This document shows, piece by piece, positions 43,932 through 50,300 of a DNA stretch of 64,000 bases (position 1 is the stretch's first letter; each line of letters starts with the position of its first letter). The position numbers and the translations under genes were made by a program. Under the pieces are notes generated by a model. It was not told the DNA's origin, ran no database searches, and was given only the letters and a program-made list of their open reading frames with translations. Where the stretch lies: assembly GCF_003721565.1 (NCBI RefSeq), contig NZ_RJJE01000017.1, forward strand, positions 62,001-126,000, given 5' to 3'. The DNA comes from Rufibacter immobilis. GTDB taxonomy: Bacteria > Bacteroidota > Bacteroidia > Cytophagales > Hymenobacteraceae.

Positions 43932-45518
43932 ATGAGTTATAAATCTTCTGCTTTGGCCCGTGCCGTTAGAATGCCCTTGGTGCTGCTGTTTCTGGTGCTG
44001 CTGCAAAGCTGGGCTCAGGCCCAGTTCAAGCCTCATGAAGAACTGGGCGCCCTGTTCAAAGACGTACAACTGGCCCCGGTTTTCCCAGATTCCAAAACTT
44101 TCCCAGACTGCAGGCCCAGAATAGCCCCGGAGCAGATCCTTCGGGCGTATGCCCAGGAGAAAGATAAGCCGGGCTTTAGCCTGCAGGAATTTGTGCTGCG
44201 GCATTTTGAGGTGCCCGTTGAGCCAGCCAATGAGTTTAAATCAGACCCATCTAAGCCGGTGGCCGAACATGTGCAGACCCTGTGGCCGGTGCTAACCCGT
44301 CAGCCCAAGGCGGAGCAGACTTCGCTTATACCGTTGCCCAATGCCTACGTGGTGCCCGGGGGCCGTTTCCGGGAAATCTATTACTGGGACAGTTACTTTA
44401 CCATGCTGGGGTTGCAGGAAAGCGGCCAGGTAGGGCTCATTCAGGAAATGGTGGACAATTTTACGCACCTGATCAATACCTTGGGCCACATCCCCAACGG
44501 CAACCGGAGCTACTACGTGAGCCGGTCGCAGCCGCCATTCTATGCCCTTATGCTCAGGATTATGGCGCAGGAAAAGGGGCAGCAGGTGCTGGCCCAATAC
44601 GCTCCGGCGTTGCAGAATGAGTACGAGTTCTGGATGCAGGGCCAGGACACTCTTTCCCCCACCCACACGGCGCACCGCCGCGTGGTGCGCATGCCCAACG
44701 GAAGTTTCCTGAACCGCTACTGGGACGATGATCCTACGCCCCGCCCCGAGGCCTACAAGGAAGACGTGGAAGTGGCGCACAATTCGGGCCGCCCCGCCCA
44801 GGAGGTGTACCGTGACCTCAGGGCCGCCGCTGAGTCGGGCTGGGATTTCAGTAGCCGGTGGTTTGCAGACGGCAAATCCCTGCACACCATCAGGACCACC
44901 CAGCTTATTCCCGTAGACCTCAATGTCCTGCTGTACCACACAGAACTCACCCTGGCAGACATGGCCGAACTGCGCGGAGACAAAGCGCAGGAACGGCTGT
45001 ACCGCAAAAGAGCGATAGAGCGCAAAAAAGCCCTGATCACCTACTGCTGGAACCCCAAAGACCAGTTCTTCTATGATTATGACCTCAAGAGCCAGCGCAC
45101 CACAGACATTCCTACGCTGGCGGCGGTAGCTCCGCTGTTTTTCTGCATGGCCTCCAAAGCACAGGCCAAAGCGGTGGCCCAACGGCTGGAACGCGATTTT
45201 CTAAGGCAAGGCGGTCTTGTCACCACGTTAACCCATTCTGGGCAGCAATGGGATGCACCCAATGGCTGGGCACCGCTGCAATGGATGAGCATCCAGGGAC
45301 TGAGAGCCTATCATCAGAATGCCTTGGCGAACACGGTGGCGCAACGCTGGGTGCAGCAGAACACGCACGTGTACCAACTGTCTGGCAAACTCACAGAGAA
45401 GTACAACGTGGAAAAAGCCGGTACAGAAGGCGGGGGAGGCGAATATCCCAACCAAGACGGTTTTGGCTGGACGAACGGCGTATTGCTGAAACTGCTGAAG
45501 CAACAGCAGGGGCAGTAA
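43932..45518 (+). CDS. treA: Periplasmic trehalase (GH37)
   Basis: A 528-residue trehalase hydrolysing trehalose to two glucoses. A signal peptide (VRMPLVLLFLVLLQSWAQAQ) sends it to the periplasm. LAPVFPDSKTFPD opens the domain. Both GH37 signatures are present: PGGRFREIYYWDSY at 142-155, and QWDAPNGWAPLQW near 439-451. GFGWTNGVLL lies at the C-terminus. The length is normal. It follows the potassium transport genes and may relate to osmotic stress, but no trehalose synthesis genes are nearby. Confidence 0.95.
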   Translation: MSYKSSALARAVRMPLVLLFLVLLQSWAQAQFKPHEELGALFKDVQLAPVFPDSKTFPDCRPRIAPEQILRAYAQEKDKPGFSLQEFVLRHFEVPVEPANEFKSDPSKPVAEHVQTLWPVLTRQPKAEQTSLIPLPNAYVVPGGRFREIYYWDSYFTMLGLQESGQVGLIQEMVDNFTHLINTLGHIPNGNRSYYVSRSQPPFYALMLRIMAQEKGQQVLAQYAPALQNEYEFWMQGQDTLSPTHTAHRRVVRMPNGSFLNRYWDDDPTPRPEAYKEDVEVAHNSGRPAQEVYRDLRAAAESGWDFSSRWFADGKSLHTIRTTQLIPVDLNVLLYHTELTLADMAELRGDKAQERLYRKRAIERKKALITYCWNPKDQFFYDYDLKSQRTTDIPTLAAVAPLFFCMASKAQAKAVAQRLERDFLRQGGLVTTLTHSGQQWDAPNGWAPLQWMSIQGLRAYHQNALANTVAQRWVQQNTHVYQLSGKLTEKYNVEKAGTEGGGGEYPNQDGFGWTNGVLLKLLKQQQGQ

Positions 45519-45525
45519 CCATGTC

Positions 45526-45587
45526 AGCCGCCACTTGCGTTTAGGGGCTGTTTTTCCAAAAACAGCCCCTAAACGCAAGTGGCGGCT
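45526..45587. repeat. GTTTAGGGGC palindrome inside a 62-base perfect inverted repeat
   Basis: The core is flanked by AGCCGCCACTT and AAGTGGCGGCT. The outer arms are different from those at the other loci but pair perfectly. It lies 7 bases past the trehalase stop, between convergent genes. Confidence 0.92.
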
Positions 45588-45608
45588 CGGCTTACAGATA
45601 ATTGCTGA

Positions 45609-45956
45609 TTAAACGCGGTGGGCCATTCTAATGGTAGCCAAGCACTGTAATGCCAAAGTCTCATTGTAGCGGCGTACCACAGAAGGAATTCTGAAAAGGT
45701 CTATAAACCACCAGATACCCAGTCCGCCAGCCGTAATCCAGAAGAGGAATTGCAGGCCCCATCGGTTCACGTAGGCATAGTGCAGACCGAAGATAACCCA
45801 TAGCAGATAGGCAAATCCGGTTGATTTTTTCCTTTGCACATACTGGCTAAAGAAATCATTCTGAATCTGGGGGGGGAGATTAGGAAGATCTACTTGTGCA
45901 GTGTACGGAAGTTGCTGAAGAAAAGAAGTTGGCAGAATACTAGACGCAGCCCCCAT
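45609..45956 (-). CDS. TM2 domain protein
   Basis: A 115-residue membrane protein. Residues 43-93 are a TM2 domain: KSTGFAYLLWVIFGLHYAYV, a turn RWG, then LQFLFWITAGGLGIWWFIDLF and RIPSVV. The N-terminal 40 residues are soluble and proline-containing. The function of bacterial TM2 proteins is unknown. A run of eight C in the coding strand (G at 45869-45876) lies in the N-terminal part and could be a slippage site. Confidence 0.85.
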   Translation of the reverse strand: MGAASSILPTSFLQQLPYTAQVDLPNLPPQIQNDFFSQYVQRKKSTGFAYLLWVIFGLHYAYVNRWGLQFLFWITAGGLGIWWFIDLFRIPSVVRRYNETLALQCLATIRMAHRV

Positions 45957-46255
45957 AAAAAGTTAAGATTTAAATAACAATATTGAATAAAGTAAATTTT
46001 CGCTATAAATATAGATAAACTATTGTATAACTGTGTCTTTTATTTGGACTAATCTTTGTAGAGGATCTTCATTCTTACACACTTACTGCTTTGGGTACCC
46101 ATGAAATAAGCAAGATGAGACAAATACAGGCAACTACAGATAGTTTTATTTTATATGATATTAATTTTTTTTCAAAAGTTTTGCGGCAAATACGGCTAGT
46201 TTCATCCTTTTACCGTTATTTTACAGCACTAACCCCTTCTAGCATTTAAGAACCC
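45957..46255. other. AT-rich gap upstream of a response regulator
   Basis: A 299-base AT-rich region between divergent genes. I see no repeat copy and no secure promoter. Confidence 0.4.
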
Positions 46256-46648
46256 GTGAAAAAAATAAAGTCAATCTTGCTCATAGAGGACGATGAGATC
46301 ACCAATTTCTTAAACCAGACGGTTATTGAGGAAACAGACTTGGCAGAGGAAATCATTACTGCTTTGAACGGATACGAGGGACTGAAGTACCTGCAGAGCC
46401 TTACCTCGGCAGAAGAATTTCCGTCTTTGATCCTGCTGGATATTAATATGCCGGTGCTAGATGGCTTTTCTTTTATGGATGAGTATAAAAAGCTGCCTTT
46501 GGCCCAGGAAGCTGCCACTAAAATAGTGGTGCTGTCTACGTCTTCAAATGCCACAGATGTGGGCCAGATGCGCTACCTGGGTATTTCAACCTGCTTGCTT
46601 AAACCCCTGAACAGCCAAGATTTCCAGAAAGTGGTGGAAAGCCTTTAA
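46256..46648 (+). CDS. Single-domain response regulator (GTG start)
   Basis: A 130-residue CheY-like receiver beginning at a GTG (46256). LLIEDDE supplies the acidic pocket, Asp62 in LLDINMPVLDG is the phospho-acceptor, VVLSTSS carries the conserved Ser/Thr, and CLLKPLNSQD the Lys. No output domain is present. The GAF kinase at 46744-47961 converges on it and is the nearest candidate partner. Confidence 0.9.
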   Translation: MKKIKSILLIEDDEITNFLNQTVIEETDLAEEIITALNGYEGLKYLQSLTSAEEFPSLILLDINMPVLDGFSFMDEYKKLPLAQEAATKIVVLSTSSNATDVGQMRYLGISTCLLKPLNSQDFQKVVESL

Positions 46649-46668
46649 GTAACTTGGTTGCTACTGTT

Positions 46669-46726
46669 GAACCCCTTGCGTTTAGGGGCCGATTTTCCAA
46701 AATCGGCCCCTAAACGCAAGGGGTTC
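46669..46726. repeat. GTTTAGGGGC palindrome inside a 58-base perfect inverted repeat
   Basis: The core GCGTTTAGGGGCCG/CGGCCCCTAAACGC is flanked by GAACCCCTT and AAGGGGTTC. It lies between the convergent response regulator and histidine kinase, 20 bases past the regulator stop, and probably ends transcription from both. Confidence 0.92.
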
Positions 46727-46743
46727 CCTTTGAATTTTTAAAT

Positions 46744-47961
46744 TTATTGGGAGGCGAACGGAAAGCTGAGGACGAAGCAGGCGCCTGTTTCTCCATCCGG
46801 ACGGTCGGTGAGGCGCACCGTTCCGCCCATTTTCTCCGTCAGCGATTTCACCGTGGCCAAGCCTATGCCCAAACTATCGTCCTGTGCCTCTATTTTAGAG
46901 CCCAGGGTTTCAAACAGATGGAAAGCTTTCTCGCGCAGGTCTTCGGCAATACCCGGCCCATTGTCCATGACGGTGAGGCTGAAACCTTTAGGCTGGAGTC
47001 TATAGTCAATGCTGATCAGGCCCGCGGGTTTGTCCATGTATTTTACGGAGTTGGTGATCAGGTTCTGTAAGATCTGGTAGAGCCCAATACGGTGAGAGGG
47101 AACCACTATGGTATCTGCCGGCTGTTCCACCTTGATAGAAGGTGGCATTTTGCAATGGTCCAGTATTTCTCCCAGCAGTTCTTTCAGATCTACCTGGTCT
47201 GGTTCGCGCAAGCGCAGGTTAGTAGATTTAGAGAAAAGCAGAATACCGTCAATGAGGTGCTGTAGCTGCGAGGAACGTTTCTGGATCAGGTTCAGGTAGT
47301 TAATGCCCTGGTCATCTAATTTGGGAGTATATTCCTCCAGCAGCCATTCAGAGAGCGACTTAATACCGCGGAGTGGAGTTTTCAGGTCATGCGTCACCCG
47401 GTAGGAGAACTCGGTCAGGTTCTGGTTGAGTACCTTAATCTCCTGGTTAAGCGCCTCCAGTTCAATGTTTTTGCGGCGTAATTCCATCTGGCCCATCGCC
47501 TGGTTGGCCAGTGCCTTTAGAGCTTCCAGTTGGTCGGCGGAAAGTTCATGCGGTTTATGGTCTATCACGCACAAAGTACCCAGGGCGTGCCCGTCTGGTG
47601 TGTTAAGCGTGACCCCGGCATAGAATACCACATTGGGGTCTCCGGTTACCAGCGGGTTTTCAGAGAAGCGCGCATCTTTGGTGGCATCTGGTACAATGAA
47701 CGGCGCCTCTGGATTGTTGATGGCGTGGGCGCAGAAGGCCAGGTCACGAGGCGTTTCAGAAGCCTCAAGCCCCAAGACCGACTTGAACCATTGCCGATCG
47801 GTGTCTATAAGGGTGATAAGCGAAATAGGGGTTTGGCAGATAGCGGCAGCCACCTTGGTCAAATCATCAAAATCTTTCTCCGGCAGAGAATCCAGAATCT
47901 GGTAACGATCCAGCGCTTGCATCCTCTGTGCTTCGTTTGCAGGTATGGCAGGTTTGGTCAT
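46744..47961 (-). CDS. GAF-domain sensor histidine kinase
   Basis: A 405-residue soluble kinase. Residues 1-165 form a GAF domain (CQTPISLITLIDTDRQWFKSVLGL, LGTLCVIDHKPHEL). A coiled segment leads to the H-box FSYRVTHDLKTPLRGIKSL with His191. The ATPase domain includes NLITNSVKYMDK, DNGPGIAEDL and SLGIGLATVKSLTEKMGGTV. The GAF subtype with this start (RYQILDSLPEKDFDDL) is common in phytochrome-like and redox-responsive kinases, but no chromophore cysteine is evident. It converges with the regulator at 46256. Confidence 0.92.
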   Translation of the reverse strand: MTKPAIPANEAQRMQALDRYQILDSLPEKDFDDLTKVAAAICQTPISLITLIDTDRQWFKSVLGLEASETPRDLAFCAHAINNPEAPFIVPDATKDARFSENPLVTGDPNVVFYAGVTLNTPDGHALGTLCVIDHKPHELSADQLEALKALANQAMGQMELRRKNIELEALNQEIKVLNQNLTEFSYRVTHDLKTPLRGIKSLSEWLLEEYTPKLDDQGINYLNLIQKRSSQLQHLIDGILLFSKSTNLRLREPDQVDLKELLGEILDHCKMPPSIKVEQPADTIVVPSHRIGLYQILQNLITNSVKYMDKPAGLISIDYRLQPKGFSLTVMDNGPGIAEDLREKAFHLFETLGSKIEAQDDSLGIGLATVKSLTEKMGGTVRLTDRPDGETGACFVLSFPFASQ

Positions 47962-48520
47962 AAAATAGCAGACCTTTATTGTAATTAAAGACGATTCTAA
48001 ACTAATGTAAAGGTAGTGATAATCTACAAGTTATTAAATGATGAGGTCAATTAGCAGTCCCAAAAATTGCTTTGTAGGGCGTTTTCTGTAAAGCTTTTTT
48101 CAAAATAGTGCCGCAGTTGCATTAAAGCTTTATAATGGTACAATTTTGATAGAGAAGTAATGTAAGAGAGAGGTAGTGACATACTGAATTCTTTGAAGAA
48201 GTATGCTGGTGTTTTAAAATTTATAAACAAACAGAAGAGGAACCTTAATTTATAATATGTTCTTTCCAATTGCTTGATTTCTAGGGAAGAAGTTGTTAAG
48301 GGTAGCGGTTTAATTAGACTGTTATAAAGCTTCCTGTTCAGGCTTCGGTAGTCTGATTTTCATTTTTTGCAAAGAAATATATAACCAATTGAAGGGATGC
48401 ATAGTATTTAGGATGGTAAATGAAAACATCCTTTCTGGGTGGGGGAGAGAAGACAGCAGTAGGAAGAAAGGAAAGAAGTATGTTTAACCCTTTTTTCAGT
48501 CCATATAAATTTTTAAAACT
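47962..48520. other. 559-base AT-rich gap
   Basis: The gap lies between the GAF kinase and the YqaE/Pmp3-like gene. A 72-codon open frame at 48051-48269 (minus) has no start context or domain and biased composition, and I do not accept it. I see no repeat copy or clear promoter. Confidence 0.4.
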
Positions 48521-49126
48521 ATGAAATTTAGAAGTCTACTGCAGTTTGTCATGGTTGTGTTGGTAGGTCAGTTCCTATTCTCTTGTAGCTCTAAGGAGTA
48601 CTACCGCTTCTCTTCTGCCAAACCTGAAACGTACCAGAAAACCATAGCCAAAGCAGAACCTGTGACCACGGCCACAGAAGTTGCCTCTACTGAAGCGGTT
48701 GCGCCAGAAGCGGAACCCGTTTTAGAAGCCAATGCAGGTGCTCCCGTACCAGTGCTGTTTGAAACGAAGAAAGTAGCCGCCAAACCCGCCGCCCCTAAAC
48801 CAGCAGCGGTTGCCCCAACCGAGACAGCCGAGAAGGCTACCCTGCAGCCTCAGGAAGCCGCCATGTTAGAATCAGCGAAGCATAAGCTGGCCACCATGAC
48901 CAAGGCAGAGCGCAAAGAGTTTAAGAAAGAGGTGAAGGAAGCCCTGCGGCAGACCCATGACACCAACAAAATTCTCTTGATCATCCTGGCCATCCTTATC
49001 CCGCCGTTGGCAGTAGGTTTGTACGAAGGCATCACCAGCAGATTCTGGATCAGCCTTCTGTTAACCCTCCTGTTCTTCGTGCCAGGTTTGATTTACTCAC
49101 TGTTGGTAGTAACAGACTCCATCTAA
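48521..49126 (+). CDS. YqaE/Pmp3-like membrane lipoprotein
   Basis: A 201-residue protein. A lipoprotein signal (VVLVGQFLFSCSS, Cys22) is followed by a low-complexity Ala/Pro/Glu-rich region (about 40-110). A charged helix (KAERKEFKKEVKEALRQ) leads to a C-terminal YqaE/Pmp3 domain with two helices: ILLIILAILIPPLAVGLYEG and FWISLLLTLLFFVPGLIYSLLVV. Pmp3 proteins are small hydrophobic proteins linked to ion and membrane stress; this fusion to a lipid-anchored linker is typical in Bacteroidota. The function is not established. Confidence 0.85.
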   Translation: MKFRSLLQFVMVVLVGQFLFSCSSKEYYRFSSAKPETYQKTIAKAEPVTTATEVASTEAVAPEAEPVLEANAGAPVPVLFETKKVAAKPAAPKPAAVAPTETAEKATLQPQEAAMLESAKHKLATMTKAERKEFKKEVKEALRQTHDTNKILLIILAILIPPLAVGLYEGITSRFWISLLLTLLFFVPGLIYSLLVVTDSI

Positions 49127-49146
49127 GCAAAGAACTTAGGAAATCA

Positions 49147-49198
49147 CCGTAAACAAAGAGCCCCTGGCATTGTAATGCCAGGGGCTCTTTGTTTACGG
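49147..49198. terminator. Bidirectional terminator
   Basis: CCGTAAACAAAGAGCCCC pairs with GGGGCTCTTTGTTTACGG and an inner TGGCAT/ATGCCA stem. It is a perfect 52-base inverted repeat between convergent genes, with A/T runs in the stem. It shares the AGAGCCCC element with the dispersed repeat but not its order. Confidence 0.88.
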
Positions 49199-49217
49199 AA
49201 ACTGTTAAGAAGGATGT

Positions 49218-49616
49218 TTACATGACCAATAGCCAGTTTTCGGCCGAAGCTCTTTCCTCAAAGCTGAGGATGATGATGCCGTTAATGTCATGCTTGAGTG
49301 TTTCTTTGGTGGAGAGCTGGCTGTAGATTTCCGGCGAAAGCAGCCAAGCGAAATACTTTACCCCCGCTTTGTACATGGCCGGGAACCATACTTTGGCTCC
49401 CCACTGGGCGGCATCGGACCAATTTCCCGTCACTAGACTGTTGTCATTGAATACTTTGCTCGCCCGGGTGCTAACTACATGTTTCAATATTTTGTCGCAG
49501 CCGTCGCGCACGGTGGCCTCGGTTTGCTCACCGGTCCATTCTACATGCAGAATTTCGGTGAGGACATCATACTTGATGGTAACGTGGGGTTCAGATAATA
49601 AGACTCTGTTATGCAT
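49218..49616 (-). CDS. Unknown protein, paralogue of its upstream neighbour
   Basis: A 132-residue soluble protein (MHNRVLLSEPHVTIKYDVLT; TEILHVEWTGEQTEATVRDG). The alternating strand-helix pattern and a short conserved-looking ASKVFNDNSLVTGNW segment suggest a STAS/SpoIIAA-like fold. The gene at 49633-50046 encodes a similar N-terminal pattern (LSLEYDPATDILEMVWPDFD) in the same place, so the two are probably paralogues in one short operon. I do not recognise the family. Confidence 0.65.
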   Translation of the reverse strand: MHNRVLLSEPHVTIKYDVLTEILHVEWTGEQTEATVRDGCDKILKHVVSTRASKVFNDNSLVTGNWSDAAQWGAKVWFPAMYKAGVKYFAWLLSPEIYSQLSTKETLKHDINGIIILSFEERASAENWLLVM

Positions 49617-49632
49617 TTCTTCAAGTTTCAGA

Positions 49633-50046
49633 TCAGGAAGCCAGTTTAAGCCAAGTCAAGGCAGAAGCACGATCCGGGAAATTCTGCAACTCAAAGTGAG
49701 CGTCCAGGCTGGCTTGTAGCCTATACATACTTTCCTGGGTCTGTGTTTCCCTTCTGGCGTTGCTAGACTGAATTCTGGCTATTTTCTGTAGACGGGTTGC
49801 GTTCAGGTCAGCGGCAAATTGCTGCAGGGCGGCAAGATTCTCCTCATCAGAAACCGTGATTCTGGCGTTACTGCCGTCTATGAGTAGCTTTTTTACATCA
49901 TAAGTCCTGATGGACTCCACCATCATCTGGAGGGCATGCTTTGTCTCCAGCATGGTGTCTGTGTCAAAGTCTGGCCACACCATTTCCAGGATATCCGTTG
50001 CCGGGTCATATTCTAAGCTAAGAACGCTGTCCTGGTAAAGTAACAT
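49633..50046 (-). CDS. Unknown protein, STAS-like fold suspected
   Basis: From the ATG at 50046 the protein has 137 residues (MLLYQDSVLSLEYDPATDIL). The frame extends upstream to 50151, but the added residues are Cys-rich and not matched in the paralogue. KKLLIDGSNARITVSDEE is the segment equivalent to SKVFNDNSLVTGN in the neighbour at 49218-49616. Sixteen bases separate the two genes. Their function is unknown. Confidence 0.6.
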   Translation of the reverse strand: MLLYQDSVLSLEYDPATDILEMVWPDFDTDTMLETKHALQMMVESIRTYDVKKLLIDGSNARITVSDEENLAALQQFAADLNATRLQKIARIQSSNARRETQTQESMYRLQASLDAHFELQNFPDRASALTWLKLAS

Positions 50047-50185
50047 AGGCTTTCCGTGACATGGTGAACAATTCAAATATACTGCTTTTTGCTTTGGGTG
50101 AGCACCGCAAGGGCAAAAACTGTACAACCTCGCTGGGCCACTTCCTCTCAAATCAAGCCTAATTGGGCCCGAGCCGGTGATTCTG

Positions 50186-50220
50186 GTTTGGCGTTGTTTT
50201 CAGAAAAAGAGCCCCTAAAC
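50186..50220. repeat. Degenerate copy of the dispersed repeat
   Basis: The right arm GAAAAAGAGCCCCTAAAC is intact and the left arm GTTTGGCGTTG is degenerate. It abuts the hairpin at 50221-50259. Confidence 0.75.
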
Positions 50221-50259
50221 GGCAAATCCTCCCAGAGAATAACGCCAGGAGGATTTGCC
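50221..50259 (-). terminator. Hairpin downstream of the M16 peptidase gene
   Basis: GGCAAATCCTCC pairs with GGAGGATTTGCC around a 15-base loop, 42 bases past the stop of the minus-strand peptidase gene. No T-run follows directly on the minus strand; the repeat arm with its T-run comes about 15 bases later. Confidence 0.6.
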
Positions 50260-50300
50260 ATATTTTACCGCAACAGTAGGTTTTGCGGCCGGTAACGCTT

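Noticed and set aside
48051-48269. 72-codon open frame (minus)
   Set aside because: It is rich in F/Y/S/L from an AT-rich stretch, and has no ribosome-binding context, domain or neighbour support.
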